Assembly (NCBI GenBank): GCA_030849075.1
Contig: JASAOO010003426.1
Coordinates: 1 to 59,766, forward strand
Length of the DNA stretch: 59,766 bases
Direction of reading: 5' to 3'
Origin: Zelonia costaricensis
Taxonomy: Eukaryota; Euglenozoa; Kinetoplastea; Trypanosomatida; Trypanosomatidae
Of the stretch, positions 1 through 10,300 are shown in pieces. The notes beneath the pieces are model-generated. The model saw nothing but the letters and a program-made list of their open reading frames with translations, made no database searches and was not told the origin of the DNA. Each line of letters begins with the position of its first letter. The first letter of the stretch is position 1. Made by a program: the position numbers and the translations under genes.

Positions 1-1
1 C

Positions 2-1405
2 ACGGCGGACTATCACCTCACGGGCTGGGCGGAGGGCGGGGGCGGCAGCGGCTACGCAGGGCCGTCGGCTGCAGGGCCGGCGGACGGCGAGGACATGCAG
101 CCGCAGATGCGCCGCCTCCCGTCTCTTCCCCCGCCGCCGCTGCCCCACCTGGGCGGCGTCGCTAGCGCCGCGCCGGCCACTCCATCGCCCGCCCCGTCTT
201 TGGCAGGAACCTCAAGTCGCCACTCTGCGCCACCAGCGCGCCACGCAGCGTCTACCACCGCAGCCGCCACCGCGACCGCAACAAGGGCAGGGGTGAGTGC
301 GACTGCCCACATTGGCGGCGGCCACGACGCGTCTGCGCTGCAGGTCACCGGAGCGCCGGCGCCGGTTGCGGCCCCGCTACGAGGCGTGCATCCCGCTCTT
401 GCCGCGCCTCCGCGCCGCACACCGGAGGCCTTCATCGCTCCCGTTTCCCCACCCACAAGTCAGACCACGGCGCGCGCTCGTGGCTGTGATGGTGATGGCC
501 TCCGCACCGTGCACGCTGCGATGCCCACGTCCCCGTTCGATGGTGTGGTGACTGGTGGCGTGGTGGGGCTGCCGTCACCACCGCTGCCGCTGGCATTTGC
601 GGAGGATGGGGTGGGGTGGCGGGTGGCGGTGCCGGCGCAGTCCTCGCCGCCTACGCTGTACCGGTCGACCTCCAGCCTGCAGATGCCCCTCACGGCGCCG
701 CCACCCGCCACGGCTCCTGTGCCGGGCCAAGCACCGCGCTCGGCGCAGCTCGCGGTCTCGCAGTACATACGCCTCCCTCTGTCGCTGGCGCTGCGCCCGC
801 TGCGGCAGCGCACCCGGCTTGTGGGGTTGCTGTGGCGCCTGTGGGTGGCGATGCAGGTTGCCGACCCGGCGCTCCGTCGCGTGCTGCTCGACAAGCACCG
901 CGACGCCGCGGCTTCGCTGTCGCTCGTGTCTCCTGCGATGACATTCGCTGAGGCCTTTGGGGACTGGATCACGGGCACGCGCGGCACCTCCCACCACGCA
1001 ACGGCGGCAGAGTCTGCCTCAGAGACGTCGTCGAACCGGAGTGGCAGCCGCAGTCGCAGCTTCCCCACAGGGTCGGGCAACACTCCAGAGGCGATGGAGT
1101 CCAGCGACGAGGAGGAGGAGGAGGATGGGGATGCCAGCGACATGGCAGGCAGCAGCACGGCATCGCCTGCATCGACGTCGTGGGTGTCCTCGTCGCTGGC
1201 CACCTCGCTTGTGGCCCAGACGCCGTCGCGGCGGTGGGACTTGTACTATGTCGACCCGCGCAGTCTGTGTGCGGTGCGGCTGCGCACCGATGCGGACTGG
1301 ACCGTGGTGCGTGGCAAGGTGGCGGACATGGCCGCGCTGCTGCCCTTCATCCGCCTGCACCTGGTACTGGAGACAGCGGAGCCGGTGCGGGAGGCGGAAG
1401 CGTGA
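2..1405 (+). CDS. Unrecognised protein, 5'-truncated by the window edge
   Basis: The frame is open from the first bases of the window to a TGA at 1403-1405, giving 467 visible residues. The first ATG is at 95, but 31 sense codons precede it with no stop, so the true start probably lies upstream. The first half is Pro/Ala/Ser-rich and probably disordered. Two stretches look folded: about 750-970 (a hydrophobic, Arg-rich helical segment containing LRPLRQRTRLVGLLWRLWVA) and about 1230-1390 (containing WDLYYVDPRSLCAVRLRTDA). Between them lies a Ser/acidic linker with SSDEEEEEDGD near 1100-1130. I do not recognise the family and see no catalytic motif or membrane span. A 28-base TG repeat begins 48 bases after the stop. 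Confidence 0.75.
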   Translation, partial: TADYHLTGWAEGGGGSGYAGPSAAGPADGEDMQPQMRRLPSLPPPPLPHLGGVASAAPATPSPAPSLAGTSSRHSAPPARHAASTTAAATATATRAGVSATAHIGGGHDASALQVTGAPAPVAAPLRGVHPALAAPPRRTPEAFIAPVSPPTSQTTARARGCDGDGLRTVHAAMPTSPFDGVVTGGVVGLPSPPLPLAFAEDGVGWRVAVPAQSSPPTLYRSTSSLQMPLTAPPPATAPVPGQAPRSAQLAVSQYIRLPLSLALRPLRQRTRLVGLLWRLWVAMQVADPALRRVLLDKHRDAAASLSLVSPAMTFAEAFGDWITGTRGTSHHATAAESASETSSNRSGSRSRSFPTGSGNTPEAMESSDEEEEEDGDASDMAGSSTASPASTSWVSSSLATSLVAQTPSRRWDLYYVDPRSLCAVRLRTDADWTVVRGKVADMAALLPFIRLHLVLETAEPVREAEA

Positions 1406-1453
1406 GAGAACTGCAGCTAAGGGGCCACGTCGCCTTGTGCATGTGTCTGTTGC

Positions 1454-1481
1454 TGTGTGTGTGTGTGTGTGTGTGTGTGTG
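1454..1481 (+). repeat. (TG)14 microsatellite in a 3' UTR
   Basis: An uninterrupted run of fourteen TG dinucleotides 48 bases downstream of the first gene's stop codon. It is the cleanest of several TG tracts found just after stop codons in this window. Confidence 0.9.
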
Positions 1482-2220
1482 CATCTGTCAACGCGCCTTG
1501 GCCCGTAGGAGTGCAAGGGAGGGCGGAGAGCGTGGCGAAGGTGGGGGACTCGCCCTCGCTTACTCGGTGTACGTGTTCCTCGTACACACACGCACACACA
1601 CAAACTCTGACGCCGCGCTCAGACCACAACGGGGGCGGGTTCCTGCTGAGGACGCGCCACGTATACCCACACACACACCCATACACACAGCGCTACCCAC
1701 GAACGGCCCAAACACAAACAGTGAAGAGAGACGTAGACAAGTGGAACGTGGCATCGCGAAGTTCACTGTCTGGTGCCGCCTGCCACGTGGATGTCGTGGA
1801 GTGCGCGAGGGCCGAAGGTGTGGTGGGCATAGGGGAGGGGGGGGGGCAGCATTCGCTGCGCCCCCCCTGATGCGCAACGGACGCCATGTGGTCGAGCCGT
1901 CCAGCTGCTTCTCAATCACGGGAAAGGTCGATGGTGCGTGGCCGCATGCAGCCCCCGCCTCTTCTTCTCCTGTTTCCCCCCCCCTTTGCGCTTCCCAGCG
2001 GGTCTTGGTCCGACGACCCGCACATGCCGCCTTCACCGCGCCCCCCCTCCCCTCGTCCATCCCTGCCTCTCCCTCTCTCGCGCCACATTTCCTCGTTAAC
2101 GCCGTAGGAAACACGCAGCAGCTCACCCTGGTGAAGCGCCGACCTCCGCCGCTGCGGCTCTGCATACCGACTTGCCCGAACCACATCCACGCGCGCTGGC
2201 ACCACACGCCTACCACATCG

Positions 2221-2264
2221 GTCTCACCCCTTCTTCTCACACGCCCCCTTCTTCTCTGTGACAG
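2221..2264 (+). promoter_or_regulatory. Candidate trans-splice acceptor for the BAG-like gene
   Basis: A pyrimidine-rich stretch at 2221-2258 is followed by the AG at 2263-2264, 24 bases before the ATG at 2289. This is the arrangement expected for spliced-leader addition in trypanosomatids. The exact acceptor is inferred, not proven. Confidence 0.55.
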
Positions 2265-2288
2265 TCGCGCGCTCCGCTTGTCTCCACC

Positions 2289-3158
2289 ATGTGGTCCTCG
2301 TGGACATCGAGTGCAACGACGTCGACTGCTGCTGCTGCGGCGGCGCTGCCGGATGCCCCCGCAGCGAGCACCGCCCCGTCGGCGGCATCGATGGCCGCAA
2401 CCTCGCCGTCCACCGCCCCTATCGCCGACGCCGTCGCCGCCACGTCGTCTGCCCTCGCGGCGCTCTCACGCCGTGTTGCCCGCCGACTCCGGCGCTGCCC
2501 ACCGACGTACCTCTACGCCGCGGCTGCCGTCGCTGTCGCCGTCACGGGCGCAACCCTTCTGCGCCGGGGCGGCGCGCCGCGCAGCGACGCGTCGAGGGCC
2601 GTCAAGGCAAGTGCTGACCGAGTGGGAGGGCCGCGCGAGGGCGGCGATGCGGCCGCCGCAGCAGCAGCGGCAGCGGCCGCCGGCGAGGCCGCCACAGACG
2701 ACGGCGACTCCATCGAATTCGCGGACCCGGCTGAGAGCGCCTTTCGGGCGTACGTGCACCGCGTGAAGCGGCAGAAGGAGGTGCCCCTGATGGCCGCGCT
2801 GGCGGAGATGCAGTCGTGCGCAGAGGAGCTGGAGAACCTCCGGCGCCGGCAGCAGCGCCGCGCCATGGAGGGCGCGGGGGGCTCGCCGAAGGGCTCGGCC
2901 AGCTCGCAAGGCGGCGAGTGTGCAGACGACGGAAGGGGCGCGACGGACGCGGAGGACGACGCGATCGCCAATTCCAAGACGCGGCTGGAGCGGCTCGCGG
3001 TGGTGTCGGACGAGCTGCTGACACAGTGGGTGTGCAGTCTCGATGGCGTGCCGGTGCGGCAGAGCGAGGTGCTGAAGCAGCGGCGCAAGGCGCTGGTGCA
3101 GGAGGCGACGGCACTGACAAGTCGCATCATGCCGTACCTTCCCCACGTCAACAAGTAG
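2289..3158 (+). CDS. Membrane-anchored protein with BAG-like C-terminal domain
   Basis: A 289-residue protein. Residues 1-60 are Ala/Ser/Thr-rich. A basic patch (RRVARRLRR, about 61-69) precedes one hydrophobic span at about 72-92, so it looks like an N-terminally anchored membrane protein with the C-terminus in the cytosol. A low-complexity Ala/Gly linker follows. Two helical parts come next, about 145-195 and 228-283. The last helix pair (LLTQWVCSLDGV, then RRKALVQEATAL) resembles helices 2-3 of BAG domains, which bind the Hsp70 ATPase domain and act as nucleotide-exchange factors. Asp252 and an Arg at 265/266 fall where BAG domains keep their Asp and Arg contacts. The layout resembles yeast Snl1. 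The match is by eye and the domain is divergent. The spacer just upstream has a good splice acceptor. Confidence 0.6.
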   Translation: MWSSWTSSATTSTAAAAAALPDAPAASTAPSAASMAATSPSTAPIADAVAATSSALAALSRRVARRLRRCPPTYLYAAAAVAVAVTGATLLRRGGAPRSDASRAVKASADRVGGPREGGDAAAAAAAAAAAGEAATDDGDSIEFADPAESAFRAYVHRVKRQKEVPLMAALAEMQSCAEELENLRRRQQRRAMEGAGGSPKGSASSQGGECADDGRGATDAEDDAIANSKTRLERLAVVSDELLTQWVCSLDGVPVRQSEVLKQRRKALVQEATALTSRIMPYLPHVNK

Positions 3159-4356
3159 GCGCTGCCCGCGCCCCCTCCCCACACCGCGCCTCGGATGGGT
3201 CGTGTGCCGCGAATCGCTGCCGTGTGGCGGACAGCCTTGCGGAGAGGGGAGGGAGCGGGTAGACGCCAGAGTCGCGGTGGGGGCTAAAGCTGTGTGACGT
3301 GTGTGTGTGTATGCGTGTGTGCTTGCGCCGTGGCGAGGTGCTCTCGTTTCTCCCGTGGCCCCCACCCCCTTCCCCCCTTCCCCTTCCCCTCCTCCGTCCC
3401 TTGCACCAAGGGATTGTCGCGATGCGTGCGTGTGTGTGCGTCGTGCTGGCGCGCCTGATCACAGCCTCCCCTTTTAAAGACATACACCCGCCCTCCCCGC
3501 CCCCCGCCGAGACGCGCAGAACTCTCTGGACGTTTTTCTCGTGTCATCGCGGCGAGGCACGACGTGCAACGCGTAGGCACGTCGACACGCACGTGCGTGG
3601 CCAGGTGCGAAGCCGACGAGCGATGCGGAATTTGTGGGTGTGTGTGCGTTTGTGTGTGGGTGTGCTGGTATGTAAGATACTCCGCCCCGCCGCCCCCCCC
3701 CCCTCGAAGAGCGCAGCGACAACGGCAACCGTCACAAGGGGCGGACGCATACGTGCGACGGAGGAGGGCGGCGGCGGCATTTTTGTGCGCCTCGCCTCGA
3801 CCGCCTCCCCCCCCTCCCAACTCTCCCAACTCTCTCAACTCTCCGCGCCCTCGTGATCCTGTGCGACCCGCTGCGTTTGGCTATTCTCACTCTCTGCTCC
3901 TGTGCAACCTCGCTTCCGCTTCGCCCGCGCTGCGTCGACGTCGCGATACCCCCATCACAACCCAGAGTGCGCGAACAACACACATCCACGCCCACACACA
4001 CACACACACAGACACGAGCACACACGCACATCTAGAGTGCGCCCTTCTCAGCCTCGCCTGGCTTCTTCTCTTCGTTGTTTGTACTGCACCTCACTGTTCG
4101 TAGACACCCCTTCTCCTGACCCAGGCGCGTGACACGGCGCTCAGCAGTCAGCACGCCACAAGAGGCACACGAGAGAGAGAGAGACAGTGCGCCAGCATCG
4201 TCAGTGAGTGAAATCCTTCGACAGCTCCGCGTCCTCCAACCCTGTCTGCACGCGTCCGCACCTCTTCGCTTCCTCTCCCGATGCGTACCCTCCCCGGGTG
4301 GCGGCTTCATCTCCCCTCCCTCCCCACTTGCTCGACGTCAAGGGTCGCGCTCGCGC
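3159..4356 (+). other. Intergenic spacer
   Basis: Untranslated DNA of low complexity: TG-rich after the upstream stop (about 3297-3320), C-rich around 3360-3395, a further TG-rich patch around 3635-3670, a run of C near 3690, direct CTCTCAACT-type repeats around 3820-3845, and a (CA)n-rich patch at about 3990-4030. An open frame continuous with the giant downstream gene begins at an ATG at 4129, but it reads through repeat-like DNA. No separate gene is supported. Confidence 0.65.
4309..4342 (+). promoter_or_regulatory. Candidate trans-splice acceptor for the giant gene
   Basis: A pyrimidine stretch (about 4309-4333) is followed by its first AG at 4341-4342, 15 bases before the ATG at 4357. 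It supports choosing that ATG over the in-frame ATG at 4129, which would lie upstream of the mature mRNA end. Confidence 0.5.
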
Positions 4357-7300
4357 ATGGGTAACACCAACACCAGCGCAGCTGGCGAGGGCGGTGAGCG
4401 CGCCGCGCAGTTCACCGGCGGCGGCAGCACCAAGGCGCCGGACAGCGGCAACCAGCACCGGCGCAGTCGTCACCAGCGTCCTCGCAGCTGTGATGGGGCG
4501 CCGCCACCGTCGCAGTCCACAAGGTCGCCGTCACTGCTCCTCCAGCAGCAACCGCCACAAGAGCCGCCCCAAGCCCCCTCCACGCCTGCTGCGGCTACGC
4601 CGGGGGACTTCACTCCCGCACCGCGGCATAAGCGCGAGACCACGCCAGGCATCGTGACGGTCTCCTCCATGACACAAGGCAGCCGCCACGGCAGCCCTAC
4701 CACGCCAACGCGACACCGCGCAGGACGCTCGCCGTCGTCGCCGGCCACCCCGGGTGCACTCAAGGTCCACAGCACCGACAGCGGCGGCGGCGGCGCCGAG
4801 CCTGAGGTGAGCAGGAGCCCACCGACCCGCAGTCTGCCATCCGGCATTAGCCCGGCTGCAGGCGCCTCCGCTCCACCAACACGGCAGACAACCACCACCG
4901 CCGCTGCCGGCGACACCGATAGCGGGCACCCGCTCAGCGCCCCGCCTCCGCTGCCGTCCGCGGCGCGCCACCGCCCCTCGTCGCGGGGGCGAGGTGAGAA
5001 CGAGGAAGGCGACGGCAACTACGCAGCGGGGGAGGGCGCAGTGGACGAGCGCCGGCGGCAGCAGCGCGGGGCACCGCCGTCGGGTGAGCCGCCGCCCCGC
5101 CAGTGCTACGGTGAGCGCTCCGCCTCGGCTGACGTGCGGATCACCCGCGTCCCGCACGCGCACCGCCTCGCGGACAGCGCCGACAACGACGGTGGCGGCT
5201 CGGCCACGGCGTCGTCATCCGGTCCTCCCGCGACCCTCGGGGGCGACACCTGCGAGACCCCCGTGGACGACGGCGGCTCGCCCTTGTCGGGTCGCCCCGC
5301 CCGCACTGCGTCCTCCATGATGCAGTTGGCCGCGGCGATGCCGCTGCCGCTGACGCGCATCTTGAGCATCGACGATGCCCGCTCTGCCGCCACCACCTCA
5401 GACGGCGGCGGCGGCGGCGCAACGCTGTCGGTTCCTGTGGCGAGTCGCCAGCGGGGACCCGCGCTGACTGGCGAGTACGGCGACGATGACGGTGATGACG
5501 AGCTCCACGCCGTTGCGGGTGCGTCGTACACGTTGTCGAACGTCGGGGGCCTGGTCGCCTTCTCGCGGTCCGCCTCGCTGCAGCGCGGCGGTGCTGGCAC
5601 GAGTCTGACGGTGGGTCCGAGCAGCGGGGGCCGGGGCGGGGGCGGCGGGATCGGGTCCCCGACCCTATCGTGCTCGCCCTCCACCGCCCTCTCCCCCCTG
5701 CCGCTGCCCCTGCACGCAAGTCGGCCCGTCACGATGCACACCTGCGCCGCCGTGGCTGCGGCGGCCGCCTCGCAGGTGGGGTCCACGTCGACTGGCGCCT
5801 CGGCTGGGCCGCCTCCACTGAGGCAGGGGGCCGCCGCGCAGGTGGAGGGCGGCGACACGGCGGATAGCGCTAGGGCCGGCGTCGACGACGGGAACGCCGT
5901 GCGCCGGAGTGGCGGCGTGCGGGTCGTGGCGGGCCGCAAGATGAGAGCGTCCGATGCGGCCTCGGCCACCGCGTCGCCAGAGCGCGCCGAGGGCACGAGC
6001 GGCAGCGGCGGCGGCGGTGGCGGCTTCTGGCGGTGGCAGTCGCGCAACTTTATCTTCCGCAAGTTCACGTCCCGCTCCGGCTCCCGTGTGGCGGACTCGC
6101 CGCCGTCTGTGGCGTCGACGTCTGCGGCGGGGCGGTCGTCTTCCAAGTCGGCCGCGGCCGGTGCCCCCGCGCCGAGCGAAGCGCAACATGTCCAGCAGGC
6201 CTCCAGTCCCGCGTCGCTGCCGTCGCCCTCCTCCATGACGACGCAGACGGCGAGCACGGCACTCCTGATGGAGGCCAGCGCAGCCGGCGCCGTGCCGACT
6301 TCAACGGCGACGACGCCCCGCGGCACATCGCCGTCCATCTCGCGCCTCGCCATGGGAGCGGCCGACGCCAGCGGGCCGCGCGAGCAGCTGCAGGAGAGTC
6401 CAACGCTGCAGAGTGGGTTGCCGAAGGGGGCTCTGCGGGTGGGCGGCAGCCCTTCAGGAGCTGCGATGCTGCCGCCTCGGTCCACTCCGAACGCCGCCGC
6501 ACCTCGCAGCGCCAGCAACCATGCTGTAGACGTTGACGGAAGGACACAGCAGCAGCAGCAGCAGCAGGAAGCGCAACATCAGCAGGACGCGCGCCAGCGC
6601 AGCAGCAGCAGCGACTCCACCACGTCCACGGACACGAACCCCGCCCCCATCTTACCGCCACCCCCCACCGCCTCGTTCGCCGAGGCCATATGGGGTACGG
6701 CTGGAAACAGCAACAGCGGCAGCAACGGCGCACGTCACCGCCCCCCAAGCGGGGGCGCCGCCCCGGCTGCGGGCTCGTCCTCGTCGTCGTCCGTCTCCGC
6801 CAAGTATCAGCCCTTCTTTTTACAAAACGCGTACCCAACAGCCAGCAGCAGCTTCTTCCAGGCCAGCGAGGGGGCGGACGGGGAGGACCGCGCGGTGTTG
6901 CCTGCTCGCGCCGCGGGTGCCGCAGACGGGGCAGCCACGACGGCGACGTCGACGGCCGCGGGCAGGTCGTTGCCGTACTTCGCCTCCACCGGCGCCACAC
7001 AGCCGCGCTCCTTGACGGGGCACAGCCGGGTGGGCGTGCGGGAGAGCGGTCGGCTCTCGACCACGACCGTCACCGACACCACCGCGCGGGTGTCCCCGCG
7101 CTCCCCAGCGGCCTCGCCGCCGTCGCTAGCGTTGGTGGAGACGGCCCACAGCGGCTACACCAGTGCGGCTCTCCTGAGCGCGGGCGGCGGAGGGGGTGCG
7201 AGAGTTGCGGCTCCCTTTCCGGCTTCGGTGCTTCCGTCGAGCACCTCAGGCACTCCCGCAGCATCCGCAGCACCGGCAACCGCGGGTGTTGCTGCAGCAG

Positions 7301-10300
7301 TGGTAGTGCCTGGGGTACGCGGCAAGAGTGGGCGACCCGCGGTGAGCCAGTCCGTCATCATCGCGGCGTGGAACCGGATGGGCGCTCGGTCCACCGCCGC
7401 CAGCACCGGCAGCTGGGGCGGCGTCGGCGCCGGCGGAGGTGCCGCTGGTGTCGGCAGCGGCCTCGAGTTACCGGCCGAGCTGCCGCACGGCCCTGACGCG
7501 CTTGACTTGTCTTCAGCGCCCGCCCCGTCCGCCCCGGCGTCGGTGTCTGCGGAGGAGCCGCACGGTGGACCTCCGCGGCTGCTTCCGGCACCCTCGCGCG
7601 ACGGGTCGCCGACAGCGGCCACCGGGTCGAGGCACACCACCACCACCATCACCACCGGCACCCACGGCAAGGGCAGCGGGGAGCACGCCGTCGTCATGCC
7701 GGTGCGGCGCCGCTCCGTGTTGACCCGGCAACGCGGACCGCCGCCTCGCCTCTCCCCACCACGAGAGCACGCAGACGAACCGGTGGAGGTCGGGTGGACC
7801 GCCGCTCCCGTCTCCACTGCACTGTCTGCGGCGCCACCCCCACCACCACCACCACCACCCCCATCTGCGGCGGACTCCCTCCAAGTAGAAGCGCTCACTG
7901 CGCCGCTGCGTAAGCCCCCGTCAGCGGACTCGATTGGCGAAGCGGGCGCGGCGGCGGAGGGCCAGCCGCAGCTGCCAGGTGCAGGCGCCGAGATGATGCA
8001 ACGTGAGAAGCCGCCAGCAGCGCCACCTGCATCCACGCGCCGCGCGGCGACCGTAGCTTCGCCGCCGGGGAGCCCGCAGGACGGTGCGCCGTCCCCCGCA
8101 CCGCCACCGCCCTCGCCGCCGCGGCGTCGCGCGTCGGCGTCCAGCTTCACTGCAAACCGCACCACGTCCGCTGCGCCAGACCCCACTACACACTCCGCCG
8201 CCGCGGCCCAGTCCGTCACACTCCCCCCGCCTCCTGTGCCCCCGCTGTCGGCGAACGGGTCGTCGCATCTCTACTCCTCCGCAGGCAGTCCGCCCACAGC
8301 CGGTATCGCCGCGGCGGGGGCGGGCACGTCGCCGCTTGGCTTGATGGCGTGGGTGCCTAGCAACCCCTCAACGCCCCGCTCCTTCAGCACGAGCGACTCG
8401 CGGCTCGAGGCGGCCGCCGTGGCAGGAACGGGCGCGGCGGAGGCAGCGGGAGCGACTCAGGACGCGTCCGACTCGGGGGACGCCACGGCGGACCTGGTGG
8501 ACGTGGCTGCTGGGCATGCCGCGGACAGGGACGGCCCCGCAGTGCATCCAGCGGCGCCGCCGCTGACGCATCTGGTCGACGGCGCGGCGGGGGGCGGGGG
8601 GCCGCACCTCGCGCACTCTCCGCAGCACCGCCCCACAGCGACCGGTGGCAGCAACAGCAACAGCAACAGCGGCGGCGGCGATGGCCACGACGCCTCACAG
8701 GCCGCGAGTGACGAGGCCCATCAGTGTCAGGTTCACCGCCGCGGGCCCTCTTGGTCCTTCCTCACCTCCCCCAGCGACTCCACCGCCTCCACGGCGGTCA
8801 TCGCGGCTGCCGCGCCCGGTTATGCCTCGCCGACTCGCGCCGCCTTCGGCCGCCGCAGCAGCTACCAGCCGCCGCTGCGCCGCTACCTCGCGGGTGCTCC
8901 TACTGGGGCTGGCGCCGCTGCCGGGGCACCATCGAGTCGGCACACGTCGTCCCCGCTGTCCACCTCACGTCTCATGCCGCGCTGGCGGGAGCGGCTCACC
9001 CCGCCCACGATGCCGGCGAGCTCCCCGCGTGGCTCGGCCACGCGGTGGGGAGAGGACGCGAATGGAGTGGGCGGGCGGCGCAGTGTGACGGCATCGCAAG
9101 GCACTCCGCCGCTGGCCCACCACCACGTCCCCGCCACCCCCATCACCGGCAGCAACAGCAGCACCCCCGTCATGGCCGCTACTGCTGGTGCCGTCGCCGC
9201 TGCCACCGCGGTCTCACCCCCGCGGCTGCTGCGCCGCGAGCCGTCTGATGACCCATCGTGTGTGCAGTGGCACGAGGTGAGCCGGCGGGCGAGTTTCGCG
9301 GCAGGCTCGCCGCTCTCCCAGCGGCTGGGCAGCAGTCGTGACATGGAGGATGCCGGCGACTTCCGCAACCCGCTGCACCGCTTCACAAGCTTCCGGGGGT
9401 TCGGGGACAGCGGGCGGTCCGCCGTGGACGCAGACACCTGCGAGGTGCGGCCAGACGACGTGGATGTGGATGTCGACGACGTGGTGCTGGGGGACGACGG
9501 AGGAAGGGGCGGCGACGGTCGCGCGTACCTCGTGCGCGGCGGAGATGGCGGGGCTGGCGAGGAGGGCGATGCGGGGGAGGGCCAGGGCGGCCTTGACGAG
9601 GACGCCGAGGCGAAGGGGAACGCCACCTTCCTAAGGTGGGACAGCAGCGGGGCGCCGACGTGGGGCATGGCGACCCCACGCCCGTGGCACCACAGTGGCC
9701 ACGTCGACGACACGCAGGGGTCCGAGGAGGAGGGGGACGAGTTGGGCGATGACGCCGGCTACGACGTTGAGGACGGCGATGGGGACGACGCGGCCGGGAC
9801 GCCCAAGCCACACGCCCGTCACCACCGCAGGTGTCCCGTCGCGCGGCCGCACCGGCAGCGACCAACCCCGCCCCGCCGGCGCCGCGGCTCGCTGACCCCG
9901 CGCTCCGCCAGCGCCCCCCACCTGCCCACCTCCCCCCTTCGGCAGCCATCGCTGCCACACCTCCAGGAGGAGCCTGTGCACCGCGCAGGGGCCTCCCGCG
10001 AGTTCCTGCCATCGACGCCGTCTGAGCAGGGCGTCCCACACTCCCGCACCTGCACCAACAACTTTGCCGACGCCATTGCGCGTCTGCCACCCGCGCGCTA
10101 CGAGCCGCCGATGCCGTCGAACCGCAACACCTTCACCGCCTTCGTCCCGCTGTCGGACATCACCTCGTCCCAGCTGCTTGCCACCGCCGCGGCGGTCTTT
10201 CAGCGCGGTCGCGAGGCGTCACCGCACTTCACCGCCTCACCGGCGGTCCGCCGCAGTGCAGAGAACATCACGGCAGCCGGCTCGAGCGAGCAGCCGCTGC

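Larger units (their letters stand above)
1406..2288 (+). other. Intergenic spacer with TG repeat and pyrimidine tracts
   Basis: This stretch holds 3' and 5' untranslated sequence between the truncated first gene and the BAG-like gene. It has a (TG)14 tract at 1454-1481, CA-rich patches around 1585-1605 and 1665-1690, a run of ten G near 1840, and C-rich runs around 1975 and 2040-2060. Open frames crossing it are translations of low-complexity DNA. No convincing gene is seen. Confidence 0.7.

Noticed and set aside
1180..2766. A 528-codon plus-strand frame spanning the first spacer
   Set aside because: It overlaps two better genes in other frames and translates repeat DNA such as the TG tract.
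4129..4356. Using the ATG at 4129 as the start of the giant protein
   Set aside because: The extra 76 residues read through repeat-like 5' UTR, lie before a good splice acceptor, and hide the myristoylation signal. It cannot be fully excluded.
5106..6518. Long minus-strand open frames opposite real genes (for example here, and at 11889-13124 and 37374-38573)
   Set aside because: They mirror GC-rich plus-strand coding sequence, translate to Arg/Ala/Pro-rich strings without domains, and oppose a well-supported gene.
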